Assembly (NCBI GenBank): GCA_016931715.1
Contig: JAFGEF010000093.1
Span: forward strand, 1-64,000
DNA: 64,000 nucleotides
From: Sedimentisphaerales bacterium
Lineage (GTDB): Bacteria; Planctomycetota; Phycisphaerae; Sedimentisphaerales; Anaerobacaceae
Direction of reading: 5' to 3'
Shown here: piece by piece, positions 45,731 to 53,376 of the stretch
Position numbering within the stretch: position 1 is the stretch's first letter
How the letters are laid out: each line of letters opens with the position of its first letter
Made by a program: the position numbers and the translations under genes
Notes under the pieces: model-generated
Seen by the model: only the letters and a program-made list of their open reading frames with translations
What the model was told of the DNA's origin: nothing
Database searches by the model: none

Positions 45731-46582
45731 ATGGATTTAAATAAAATGAACAGACGAATATTTCTTAAAACGGTAGCAAAATCAGCAGGTCTGGTTTTTC
45801 TGTCCGGAAAGCTCTTTGCTTCTGCAAGACAGGAATTTTCACATTTAAGTACAACGAAAATAAATGAGCAGCAGACAGACGATCTTGACAAATATGATTT
45901 TATTATGCCGCGAGTCAAGTTCACTCCAATAAAAGTACCGGGAAGAGGAGAGGGACCGGATTTATGGAATGTTCGACCTGGCGGCGACAGAAATCTCATG
46001 GATCATCTCAGTACTGTTATACGATGTAAAACAAAGCCGATATTGAATGTCGGGCAAGATGGTTTTAGCACGCAATATGCTGATAAAGAAGGCCAGCTTA
46101 ATGCAATTGTTACTTTTGATAATCCGGAAAGAATCAATAAATTTCCATTCCTTTTTATGACAGATGAAAACGAATTCCAGTTTAATTTGACACAAAAAAA
46201 CAATCTCAGAGATTATATTAAGCGAGGCGGTTTTCTCTTTATGGATGATTGCGTTGTCGGTAATGGCGGTGATTTTTTTTATCAAAGCGCTTATCGTCTG
46301 CTGGAGGATGTATTTGGAAGAAACTCTGTAAAATCCATCTCGCGGGAACATGAAATATTTCATAACGTATATGACCTTGGCAGTATCGGCTTGCCGCACA
46401 TGAAAGGACAAAATCACGGCGCAAAGGGAGTATTTTCCGGAAATCGTCTTGCAATATTTTTAAGCTCGAACGATATACACTGCGGCTGGTGTGACAACTC
46501 CCGTACGAATTTTCCTCCGATGAAATATGAGCAGGCTTTACAAATGGGTATAAATATCATTATGTATGCTATATCACATTAA
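45731..46582 (+). CDS. DUF4159 protein with Tat signal
   Basis: 283 residues. The start is taken as ATG 45731; ATG 45746 is also possible, since neither has a good ribosome site. NRRIFLKT is a twin-arginine motif (RRxFLK) followed by a hydrophobic stretch (AGLVFLSGKLFASA), so the protein is probably exported folded. The body matches DUF4159: VRPGGDRNL, LRDYIKRGGFLFMDDCV and IFLSSNDIHCGWCD. DUF4159 proteins have an amidotransferase-like fold and are frequent at the ends of planctomycete MoxR operons. It is the last gene of the second system, 18 bases behind the pseudo-protease. Confidence 0.82.
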   Translation: MDLNKMNRRIFLKTVAKSAGLVFLSGKLFASARQEFSHLSTTKINEQQTDDLDKYDFIMPRVKFTPIKVPGRGEGPDLWNVRPGGDRNLMDHLSTVIRCKTKPILNVGQDGFSTQYADKEGQLNAIVTFDNPERINKFPFLFMTDENEFQFNLTQKNNLRDYIKRGGFLFMDDCVVGNGGDFFYQSAYRLLEDVFGRNSVKSISREHEIFHNVYDLGSIGLPHMKGQNHGAKGVFSGNRLAIFLSSNDIHCGWCDNSRTNFPPMKYEQALQMGINIIMYAISH

Positions 46583-46625
46583 CTGTATTTTCAACTCATA
46601 CATATATAACGTACTGTATTTTCAA
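46582..46625. repeat. Short direct repeat after the DUF4159 gene
   Basis: ACTGTATTTTCAA occurs at 46582-46594 and again at 46613-46625. The first copy begins at the last base of the stop codon. It may be a slippage product; no function is evident. Confidence 0.5.
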
Positions 46626-46744
46626 GAAATTTAGCGTTTTTTTTGCATTTCCTATTAGTAATATAAAGCCTTGTTATCATTATACTTATACATCTTTAAT
46701 AACTGATTTCCTTTAAGATGATACCATTTTTATTAAAAATTCTA

Positions 46745-46774
46745 TTGACAATGTTAGGTACGACTAACTATATT
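46745..46774 (+). promoter_or_regulatory. feo operon promoter with DtxR-type operator
   Basis: TTGACA (46745-46750) and TATATT (46769-46774) are 18 bases apart. Between them TTAGGTACGACTAA (46754-46767) has TTAG...CTAA symmetry. Extended by five bases it matches 13 of 19 positions of the DtxR consensus TTAGGTTAGCCTAACCTAA. A weaker half site (TTAGAGATACCTTA, 46773-46786) follows. A repressor bound here would cover the promoter, so iron- or manganese-dependent autoregulation is likely. Confidence 0.6.
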
Positions 46775-46802
46775 AGAGATACCTTACTTTGGAATATTTT
46801 AT

Positions 46803-47246
46803 ATGAAAATAAAAAAAGATAAATTGAGCGCTTCCCTCGAAGATTACCTTGAGGCGATTTACAACCTTACTGGTGAAAATAATATTACCAGAAGCAAAGA
46901 TATAGCAGAACAGCTTAGTGTTTCACGAGCATCTGTTACAGGCGCTCTGCGTGCATTAAAAGAGAAGAAATTAGTAAATTATCAGCCTTATGATTATATC
47001 AGCCTGACAGAATCCGGACGAACGGCAGCGGCTGAAATCGCAAATAAACATGAGATTTTAAAATCATTTTTCATCGAGATTCTTGATGTAAATATTGAAG
47101 CGGCACAGAAGGCGGCTTGCAAGGCAGAACATGCACTTGGGCCGGATATTATTGCCAGACTGTTGTGCTTCGTTGAATTTCTCGGCAATACAAAAGGACA
47201 GAACTTGATAAAAGAATTTAAAAAGTTCTGTAAAAACAGAAAATAA
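46803..47246 (+). CDS. DtxR/MntR-family metal-dependent repressor
   Basis: 147 residues: winged HTH (about 26-65, SKDIAEQLSVSRASVTGALR) plus the dimerisation/metal domain, without the C-terminal SH3-like domain, so of the short MntR/IdeR-like type. Metal ligands are visible. C106, E109 and H110 in ACKAEH correspond to Cys102-Glu105-His106 of DtxR. D14 in SLEDYLEAIY stands where DtxR has Met10 and MntR has Asp8. The mix of MntR-like and DtxR-like ligands leaves Fe2+ versus Mn2+ open, though the following feoAB genes favour iron. The gene lies directly behind an operator-like promoter that it probably represses. Confidence 0.85.
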   Translation: MKIKKDKLSASLEDYLEAIYNLTGENNITRSKDIAEQLSVSRASVTGALRALKEKKLVNYQPYDYISLTESGRTAAAEIANKHEILKSFFIEILDVNIEAAQKAACKAEHALGPDIIARLLCFVEFLGNTKGQNLIKEFKKFCKNRK

Positions 47247-47258
47247 TTATGAAAATAT

Positions 47259-47537
47259 ATGGAAAAAAAAGAAGTAAAACCTCTTTCGAAAATACGTTCA
47301 GGTGAAAAAGCAAGGCTCGTTACTATCGTGGCAGGACGAGGATTGAACAACAAACTTGCATCTATGGGACTTGTTTCAGATGTCGAAATAGCAGTTGTAA
47401 GCAACAGCCATCCCGGTCCATTTGTAATTAATGTCAAAGGCTCGAAAGTAATGCTTGGACGCGGTATGGCAAACAAAATTATGGTATCTTCCTGTGGCAA
47501 TGAAAAAGTTAAAAGCGGCTCTGGCAGGCAATCCTAA
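47259..47537 (+). CDS. feoA: FeoA, ferrous iron transport accessory protein
   Basis: 92 residues, small SH3-like domain. The family pattern is present: KARLVTIVAGRGLNNKLASM followed by GLVSDVEIAVVSN and VINVKGSKVMLGRGMANKIM. FeoA is cytoplasmic and is thought to assist FeoB. It starts 12 bases after the repressor gene and its last 38 bases overlap the feoB start in another frame. Both sequence and context make this assignment secure. Confidence 0.9.
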   Translation: MEKKEVKPLSKIRSGEKARLVTIVAGRGLNNKLASMGLVSDVEIAVVSNSHPGPFVINVKGSKVMLGRGMANKIMVSSCGNEKVKSGSGRQS

Positions 47538-49536
47538 CAGCGGAAAAACTACCATTTTCAACCTCCTTACCGGCTCTCACCAGCATGTAGGCAATTATCC
47601 GGGCGTTACAGTGGAGGAAAAGTATGGCGTTTGCCGATACGGGGACTATGAAATCACTTTCGTAGATTTGCCGGGAACATACAGCCTGACGGCTTATTCG
47701 GAAGAAGAGCTTATCACGCGAAATTATATCATAAACGAAAAACCTGATGTTGTTGTCGATATTATAGATGCATCAGGAATCGAGCGAAACCTGTATTTGT
47801 CCATGCAGCTTATGGATCTCGATATCCCGCTTGTACTTGTGTTTAATATGAGTGACATTGCGGAGCAAAGAGGCCTCGTATTCAATATCGAGCAGCTTTC
47901 GGTATTGTTTGAAGCAAAAATCGTCAAAATGGTCGGCAACAAAGGCAAGGGAAAACAGGAGTTGCTCGAAGCCGTCATTGAAACATCCGGCATACCGGGA
48001 AAGTCACGTATTCACAAGATGAAATATGGTGATGAAATCGAGAATGAGTTAGAAAAAATCGAAAAAGCTGTACTCACAGAAGAACCTGCTCTTTGTCAAA
48101 TATATCAGGCAAGATGGCTCTCAATTAAACTGCTCGAGCAGGATGATGAAATAACAAAAAAGGTCCAAAGCAGCAAAGTTAATACAATTGTTGAATCATC
48201 AGTTAATCATCTTAAAAGCATCTTCAGAGAAAGCCCTGAAATTATAATGGCGGGCAGAAGATACGGCTACATTTCCGGGGCATGCCAGGAAACTATTAAA
48301 ACTACTGCCGAGTTAAGTCACAATTACAGCGATATGATCGATGCTGTCGTGACTCACCGCATTCTTGGTCTTCCTATTTTTTTGGTTTTAATGTATTTAA
48401 CATTCTTTTTGACATTCAAATTGGGTAGTTATCCAATGAGCTGGCTTGAACATTTGTTCGGCTGGGCGGGAGAAAATATTTCCGGTTTCTGGGAACCTGG
48501 CAGTAACAACTGGCTCAAGTCTCTTCTGGTTGACGGAATTATAGGCGGTGTGGGCGGCGTAATCGTTTTTCTGCCCAACATTCTTATCCTGTTTATGATG
48601 ATTGCTTTTCTCGAAGATTCAGGCTACATGGCAAGAGCGGCGTTCATCATGGATCGCATAATGCACAAAATCGGTCTGCATGGAAAGAGTTTTATTCCAA
48701 TGCTCATCGGTTTCGGCTGCTCAGTTCCCGCGATTATGGCAACGCGAATACTCGAAAACAAACGCAACAGGCTTGCAACAATAATGGTAATTCCTCTAAT
48801 GAGCTGCGGCGCAAAACTGACGATTTACGCGCTCATAATACCAGCGTTTTTCGAGCCATATTTTTACGGCCCGATGATGTGGCTGATTTATCTCATTGGA
48901 ATAATATTAGCTGTAATCTGCATTAAGCTGCTTCGTTTGACAATATTCAAAGGTGAAACTGTACCGTTTGTAATGGAATTACCGCCCTACCGCTTGCCTA
49001 CTTTCAAGTCGATTGCTATTCACATGTGGCAGCGAGGCTGGATGTATTTGAAAAAAGCAGGTACGATAATTTTAGCCGCTTCTATAATCCTGTGGTTTGC
49101 GATGAGCTATCCCAAACCTGATACCTCATCAGAGCAGGGAAAACTTGAGTATTCGGCAATAGGCAGATTAGGTAAAGTCATCGAGCCTGCGATAAAGCCG
49201 CTCGGTTTCGACTGGAAAATCGGAACAGCACTTATAGGAGCGACAGCCGCGAAGGAGCTTTTCGTTTCGCAAATGGCAATTGCATATTCTGTATCAGATC
49301 CGGAACTGGCAGGTATGACATTACGTGAAAAGCTTAGTGCGAATTATACTCCGTTAACAGGTTTTTGCATTATGCTTTTTTGCCTGATTTATGCGCCATG
49401 TATTGCAACCATCGTAATGACAAAACAGGAGACAAATTCATGGCGATGGGCAATGTTTCAGTTCTTCGGCTTGACCGCACTTGCATATATAATAACATTT
49501 ATTGTTTATCAAATGGGGAGCTTGATTTTTAACTAA
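47500..49536 (+). CDS. feoB: FeoB, ferrous iron transporter
   Basis: 678 residues from ATG 47500. The N-terminal GTPase domain has G1 GNPNSGKT, G2 around HVGNYPGVTVEEK, G3 DLPGTYS and G4 NMSD (Asn-x-x-Asp). The membrane domain carries two Gate-like motifs: GFGCSVPAIMATRIL with its conserved Cys, and KLTIYALIIPAFF nearby. A later segment is GATAAKELFVSQMA. FeoB imports Fe2+ across the inner membrane. No ribosome site is seen at the ATG, which lies inside the end of feoA, so translation is probably coupled. The length is near the family norm. Confidence 0.95.
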   Translation: MKKLKAALAGNPNSGKTTIFNLLTGSHQHVGNYPGVTVEEKYGVCRYGDYEITFVDLPGTYSLTAYSEEELITRNYIINEKPDVVVDIIDASGIERNLYLSMQLMDLDIPLVLVFNMSDIAEQRGLVFNIEQLSVLFEAKIVKMVGNKGKGKQELLEAVIETSGIPGKSRIHKMKYGDEIENELEKIEKAVLTEEPALCQIYQARWLSIKLLEQDDEITKKVQSSKVNTIVESSVNHLKSIFRESPEIIMAGRRYGYISGACQETIKTTAELSHNYSDMIDAVVTHRILGLPIFLVLMYLTFFLTFKLGSYPMSWLEHLFGWAGENISGFWEPGSNNWLKSLLVDGIIGGVGGVIVFLPNILILFMMIAFLEDSGYMARAAFIMDRIMHKIGLHGKSFIPMLIGFGCSVPAIMATRILENKRNRLATIMVIPLMSCGAKLTIYALIIPAFFEPYFYGPMMWLIYLIGIILAVICIKLLRLTIFKGETVPFVMELPPYRLPTFKSIAIHMWQRGWMYLKKAGTIILAASIILWFAMSYPKPDTSSEQGKLEYSAIGRLGKVIEPAIKPLGFDWKIGTALIGATAAKELFVSQMAIAYSVSDPELAGMTLREKLSANYTPLTGFCIMLFCLIYAPCIATIVMTKQETNSWRWAMFQFFGLTALAYIITFIVYQMGSLIFN

Positions 49537-49547
49537 TTACCAGAAGA

Positions 49548-49568
49548 ATTACAATTTTGATTTGTAAT
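49548..49568. terminator. Hairpin between converging feoB and MGMT-family genes
   Basis: ATTACAA (49548-49554) and TTGTAAT (49562-49568) form a 7-bp stem with a 7-base loop just after feoB. No long T-run follows in either direction, so it could be a weak two-way terminator. Confidence 0.35.
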
Positions 49569-49573
49569 CTGAT

Positions 49574-50053
49574 TTAAGTTATCAAGAAATTTATAAAATC
49601 TTTTACTTTAGGTGGTTTCCGGCTTTTGGGAGTAAGTATTTCGTGGCCTTCTGAGATTAAATGTTTTGCCTGAGATTCTACGCCGCCGGGGTATTTCGTA
49701 TTTAAACTGCCTTCCGATTTAAGTACTCGCCAGTATGGAGTAATACTTTTTTTCTCGGCCTGTAAATCTTCTTCTGCTACTTCGGCGCAAATCCGGATAA
49801 ATATGCCTGTTGTAATTTGGCATGTAGAATCGGCATTAAATTCCTGAGCTAATTTTTCCCTGATTTGATTGACTGTAATAAGTTTTCCTTTTTTGACTGT
49901 TCGTATAACTTTATCGACAAGAAGAGGGGTAGGCACAAGAACTCTCGTGCCCCCGAACCTTTTTTCGCATTTTTCCGGGCCATCTACAACTTTAGGCAGA
50001 CCAGCCGGAGCATTGTTTAATTTTTCACGCCATGTTTTACGATTCTTTGTCAT
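49574..50053 (-). CDS. MGMT-family (alkyltransferase-like) protein
   Basis: 159 residues from ATG 50053; a longer in-frame start at 50125 lies within ilvN. The C-terminal half matches a subgroup annotated as MGMT family: LITVNQIREKLAQEF, STCQITTGIF with a Cys, TPYWRVLKSEGSLN, and KYPGGVESQAKHLISEG. True O6-methylguanine methyltransferases have a PCHR active site, which is absent, so this is more likely an alkyltransferase-like DNA-binding protein. It overlaps the end of ilvN by 17 bases and is probably read from the same mRNA, though its role there is unrelated to amino acid synthesis. Confidence 0.72.
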   Translation of the reverse strand: MTKNRKTWREKLNNAPAGLPKVVDGPEKCEKRFGGTRVLVPTPLLVDKVIRTVKKGKLITVNQIREKLAQEFNADSTCQITTGIFIRICAEVAEEDLQAEKKSITPYWRVLKSEGSLNTKYPGGVESQAKHLISEGHEILTPKSRKPPKVKDFINFLIT

Positions 50054-50558
50054 CTTCGGTTCTTGGTGTTCGAATATCTGTTTTTTCGTACCTTGGCATT
50101 GCGATAGTGCCGGTTCTTGCAACACTCTTAATTCCGTAAGGTTTGCACATGTTTATAAAAGCTTCGATTTTATCTTCCGGGCCGCTGGCTTCAATCATAA
50201 TATATTTCTGGCTTATATCGACAACTTTGGCCCTGAAGACTTCTATCAGTGAGAGTAATTCAGGCCTTTGTTCAGGCGAGCAGGAAACCGCGACTAACAT
50301 TAAATCACGTGCCACGACAGGCTGGCCGACAAAATCTTGAACTTTAACAACCGGGATAATCTTTGCTAATTGTTTTCGAACCTGCTCGACAATCCTGTCA
50401 TCACCGATAACGACAATAGTCATTCGACTCAAATCCGGATCTTCGGTTCGCCCGACAACGAGTGAGTCAATGTTAAAGCCGCGTGCGGCGAACATCCCGG
50501 CAACATGAGCCAGAACGCCGGGTTTATTTTCTACTAATGCGCTTATTATATGTTTCAT
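50037..50558 (-). CDS. ilvN: Acetolactate synthase small (regulatory) subunit
   Basis: 173 residues. The N-terminal ACT domain (ISALVENKPGVLAHVAGMFA, then RGFNIDSLVVGRTED) binds valine in this family and gives feedback control. The C-terminal domain (VVDISQKYIMIEASGPEDKI) contacts the catalytic subunit. It is often called ilvH. It stands 113 bases behind ilvB, with a repeat-rich spacer between, and overlaps the MGMT-family gene. The assignment is secure from sequence and neighbour. Confidence 0.93.
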   Translation of the reverse strand: MKHIISALVENKPGVLAHVAGMFAARGFNIDSLVVGRTEDPDLSRMTIVVIGDDRIVEQVRKQLAKIIPVVKVQDFVGQPVVARDLMLVAVSCSPEQRPELLSLIEVFRAKVVDISQKYIMIEASGPEDKIEAFINMCKPYGIKSVARTGTIAMPRYEKTDIRTPRTEDDKES

Positions 50559-50574
50559 TTCTTTATCCTTGAAA

Positions 50575-50670
50575 GTCGTTGGTATTTAGTATTTAGTGAA
50601 TAGTATTTGAAGTCTCGAAATCGGTGTTAGTAATTACTAAATACTAACGACTAAATACTGTTCACTATTT
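50575..50670. repeat. Interleaved inverted repeats in the ilvB-ilvN spacer
   Basis: GTCGTTGGTATTTAGT (50575-50590) pairs with ACTAAATACTAACGAC (50636-50651), 15 of 16 bases matching. The next stretch, ATTTAGTGAATAGTATTTG (50591-50609), pairs with CTAAATACTGTTCACTATTT (50651-50670), about 15 of 20 matching. The order is A-B-A'-B', which cannot fold as two simple hairpins and would form a pseudoknot if both paired. Confidence 0.6.
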
Positions 50671-50671
50671 A

Positions 50672-52375
50672 TCAAATTAATCTTTCCAGAATATCAAGCC
50701 CGTTCATTTCGTTGAGGCTTTTGCCCGCGGGAACCATAGGCCAGACATTTTCTTCAGGTTCGACATGAAAATCGACAACACAGGGCTGCTTTTCCTTAAG
50801 CATTTGCTCAACAGCCTTTGAAACATCAGATTTCTTATTTACAGTCATCCCGACTGCTCCTATTGCTTTGGCTAACGATTCATAGTTGGGATTCTTCAAA
50901 TAGCTTTTCGAATAACGTCTGCCGTAAAAAAGCTCCTGCCATTGTCTGACCATTCCCATATAACCATTATTCAGAATGCAGACCTTTATCGGCAGATTAT
51001 GCTCAACTGCGGTCGCAAGCTCTGTCATGGTCATATTAAAGCTGTGGTCGCCGTCAATGTCAATAACAAGCTCACCCGGTCTTGCGATTTGAGCGCCGAT
51101 AGCGGCCGGCAATCCGAATCCCATCGTACCAAGCCCGCCTGAGCTTATGAACTGCCGGGGCTGAATAAATTTATAAAATTGCGCAGACCACATCTGGTTT
51201 TGACCTACACCTGTTGTAATTATGGCTTTGTTTTTAGTCTGTTTGCATATTTCCTCGATAACATACTGAGGTTTTACATTAGAAGCTTTTTTATCGTAGG
51301 CAAATGCAAATTTTTTCTTCCATTCGGCAATCTTCCTGAACCATTCTTCTCGTTCCTGATATTCAACCTGCTTTGTCAGTTCTTTAAGAATGATTTTCGC
51401 ATCGCCGACAACAGGAATATCAACTTTAACATTCTTCGATATGCTCGCAGGGTCTATATCAATATGAATCGTCTTTGCATTGGGTGCGAAAGTCTTTATA
51501 TTACCAGTTACCCTGTCATCAAAACGCGCCCCAATAGCAATAAGCAAATCAGATTCCTGTACGGCATAATTTGCATATGCCGAACCGTGCATGCCAAGCA
51601 TATCAAGCGATTCAGGCTTAGTCTGGTCAAAACTGCCCAATCCCAAAAGAGTCATAGCAACAGGTAAATGTGCTTTTTCCGCAAAATCTCTTAGTTCCTG
51701 GCTTGCATTAGCAATAATAACACCGCCGCCCACATAAAGAACCGGCTTTTTCGACTGGTTTATCGCTTTTGCAGCATTCGATATTTGTCTTGTATGTCCT
51801 TTGCCTGAAATATGATAACCGGGCAATTTAATTTCTGTTGAATTATTTCCACTGCATTTGCTTAGTGATACATCAACAGGCAAATCAATAAGTACCGGAC
51901 CAGGTCTGCCTGTAGAAGCGATATGAAACGCTTCACGAATCGTTCGCTCAAGGTCTTCGACATCTTTAACTATGGAATTATATTTAGTAATGGGTCTTGT
52001 AATTCCAGTGATATCTGCCTCCTGAAAGGCATCGTTTCCGATAAGGTCGGTGCGAACCTGCCCTGTAAAAGCAACCATAGGAACCGAGTCCATCATTGCG
52101 GTTGCAAGACCTGTGACCAGGTTGCAGGCGCCGGGACCGCTCGTAGCCAAAACAACACCGACTTTGCCGCTCGCGCGGGCGTATGCGTCAGCCATATGAC
52201 AGCCGCCCTGCTCATGACGCGGTACTATGAAATTTATCGGCGCATCATATAACTTGTCAAATAAGGGTAAAACCACACCGCCAGTGTAGCCGAACATCGT
52301 TTCGACACCCTGATCGATAAGTGTATCTACAACTATCTGGGCGCCTGTTCTTGTGTTTGAAGATTTTTCAGACAT
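50672..52375 (-). CDS. ilvB: Acetolactate synthase large (catalytic) subunit
   Basis: 567 residues from ATG 52375, which has GGAG eight bases upstream; this start gives the usual family length. The chain has the three ThDP-enzyme domains. FGYTGG and the catalytic E55 (PRHEQGG) lie in the first. The ThDP/Mg2+ motif is IDGDHSFNMTMTEL...NNG near the end. It makes 2-acetolactate or 2-aceto-2-hydroxybutyrate for Val, Leu and Ile. The frame stays open for another 153 codons upstream, but that stretch has no family sequence beyond a partial copy of the N-terminus (52485-52600). A leader of about 510 bases is predicted. ilvN follows. Confidence 0.93.
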   Translation of the reverse strand: MSEKSSNTRTGAQIVVDTLIDQGVETMFGYTGGVVLPLFDKLYDAPINFIVPRHEQGGCHMADAYARASGKVGVVLATSGPGACNLVTGLATAMMDSVPMVAFTGQVRTDLIGNDAFQEADITGITRPITKYNSIVKDVEDLERTIREAFHIASTGRPGPVLIDLPVDVSLSKCSGNNSTEIKLPGYHISGKGHTRQISNAAKAINQSKKPVLYVGGGVIIANASQELRDFAEKAHLPVAMTLLGLGSFDQTKPESLDMLGMHGSAYANYAVQESDLLIAIGARFDDRVTGNIKTFAPNAKTIHIDIDPASISKNVKVDIPVVGDAKIILKELTKQVEYQEREEWFRKIAEWKKKFAFAYDKKASNVKPQYVIEEICKQTKNKAIITTGVGQNQMWSAQFYKFIQPRQFISSGGLGTMGFGLPAAIGAQIARPGELVIDIDGDHSFNMTMTELATAVEHNLPIKVCILNNGYMGMVRQWQELFYGRRYSKSYLKNPNYESLAKAIGAVGMTVNKKSDVSKAVEQMLKEKQPCVVDFHVEPEENVWPMVPAGKSLNEMNGLDILERLI

Positions 52376-52484
52376 TTTTATTCTCCGAAATTGTTCACTT
52401 ATTATTCTATCGTAATTTGTCATTTGCTCGAGAGGGGCAGTAACATCTTTATAATATTGCATTGAAACATCCGGCGTCACTTTG

Positions 52485-52600
52485 CAGACTGTATCAATTG
52501 CATCAAAAAGGGGAATAACTGAAGCCCCTGTATATCCGAAGATTGTATCAACACCCAAATCAATAAGCGTATCGACAAATATTTGGGCGCCTGATTTAAT
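52485..52600 (-). pseudogene. Partial in-frame copy of the ilvB N-terminus in the leader
   Basis: Translated, this stretch reads SGAQIFVDTLIDLGVDTIF then GYTGASVIPLFDAID. The ilvB start (residues 10-43) reads TGAQIVVDTLIDQGVETMF then GYTGGVVLPLFDKLYD. About three quarters of residues agree, and DNA similarity to 52270-52355 is also clear. It has no good start codon of its own and stops resembling IlvB after ~35 residues. It is most likely a remnant of a tandem duplication that now sits in the mRNA leader. Confidence 0.65.
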
Positions 52601-52811
52601 CAAGGATTGGTCGGCGATTTTCGCCGAACAGAAAGATTTGGAAGTCACTTCATTATACCTTTCCTGATAAACTAAATCAGAACCATATATTTTACTAAAC
52701 CGTAAAATATCAGTCCATATGTTATTCCAACTAATTATGGCTTTTTTCGACTTTTCCGAAGCTCCAGGCATTTTCAGTCCGAAAAACACCCGAATCAATC
52801 GAAGATTCTTG

Positions 52812-52855
52812 CCCTGCCATAATCGCAAAACCACAGCTTCCGCCGTGTTTCAGGG
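52812..52855 (-). promoter_or_regulatory. Structured element in the ilvB leader
   Basis: On the minus strand, CCCTG (52855-52851) pairs with CAGGG (52816-52812). Inside, CACGGC-GGAA-GCTGTG (52847-52832) is a 6-bp hairpin with a GGAA tetraloop. It starts about 30 bases after the predicted transcription start. A 29-codon ORF (ATG 52820 to TAG 52731) begins within it, but has no good ribosome site and no run of Val, Leu or Ile codons. Confidence 0.4.
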
Positions 52856-52891
52856 TTGTTATCAGCCCGATTTTCAAGCTGACACAGTTAA

Positions 52892-52921
52892 ATTATACAA
52901 ATGCAATTAACTTATTGTCAA
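52892..52921 (-). promoter_or_regulatory. Consensus promoter for ilvB
   Basis: On the minus strand TTGACA (52921-52916) and TATAAT (52897-52892) are both perfect and 18 bases apart. Transcription would start near 52885, about 510 bases ahead of the ilvB ATG. Confidence 0.7.
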
Positions 52922-52935
52922 ATATATTCGACAAT
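52914..52935. promoter_or_regulatory. Palindromic operator candidate over the ilvB -35 box
   Basis: ATTGTC at one end and GACAAT at the other enclose AAATATATTC. Apart from one mismatched base pair the 22 bases are symmetric. The right half contains the -35 box of the ilvB promoter, so a bound repressor would block it. It also lies between the divergent ilvB and nifU-type genes. Confidence 0.45.
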
Positions 52936-53004
52936 TTTTGTAATTTTCTTTGATTTTTTCCTTTTTATCATCACAAATTGATTGCAAATGTGTATAAAAA
53001 ATAA

Positions 53005-53032
53005 TAGTCAGAATAAAAAAACATGATATAAT
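53005..53032 (+). promoter_or_regulatory. Promoter for the NifU-domain gene
   Basis: TAGTCA (53005-53010) and TATAAT (53027-53032) are 16 bases apart. The -10 box is perfect and the -35 box matches 4 of 6. TTTGGAG lies nine bases before the ATG at 53067. Confidence 0.5.
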
Positions 53033-53066
53033 CAGGAAAATCAATAATCTTATTTGGAGTTTTCCG

Positions 53067-53348
53067 ATGTGTGAAAAATGTGGTTGCGGCGAATCAATGA
53101 ATGAAGCCGAAAATGAAATGACTTTCGAGGAGAAGGTAAAAGAAATAATCGATTCCATCAGACCGAGTCTTCAGGCTCATGGCGGTGATGTCGAGCTTGT
53201 TGGTATAAAACCAGACAACACAGTTAATGTCCGCTTACAGGGCGCATGCCAGGGCTGCCCGGGAGCTACGTTGACGATGAAAATGGGCATCGAAAGAATT
53301 CTCAAAGAAAGAGTCCCGGAAGTGAAACAGGTTGTCGCAGTTAAATAA
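53067..53348 (+). CDS. NifU-like Fe-S cluster scaffold (NifU C-terminal domain)
   Basis: 93 residues. VKEIIDSIRPSLQAHGGDVE followed by NVRLQGACQGCPGATLTMK is the NifU C-terminal domain, with the cluster-binding C61-x-x-C64. These proteins assemble 4Fe-4S clusters and hand them to apo-enzymes in the cytoplasm. The N-terminus is unusual: MCEKCGCGES has three cysteines (C2, C5, C7) that could bind metal. It is single, with its own promoter, and converges on the FAD-dependent gene 29 bases away. Confidence 0.9.
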   Translation: MCEKCGCGESMNEAENEMTFEEKVKEIIDSIRPSLQAHGGDVELVGIKPDNTVNVRLQGACQGCPGATLTMKMGIERILKERVPEVKQVVAVK

Positions 53349-53376
53349 ACCTTTGTTCTATAAAATTCGTTACTGT

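Noticed and set aside
52376-52834. N-terminal extension of IlvB to 720 residues
   Set aside because: ATG 52375 has a good ribosome site and gives the normal length. The upstream part has no family sequence apart from a short partial duplicate.
52376-52885. T-box or classical attenuator with a Val/Leu/Ile leader peptide
   Set aside because: No T-box sequence was recognised. The small ORF has no run of branched-chain codons, and no terminator with a T-run was found.
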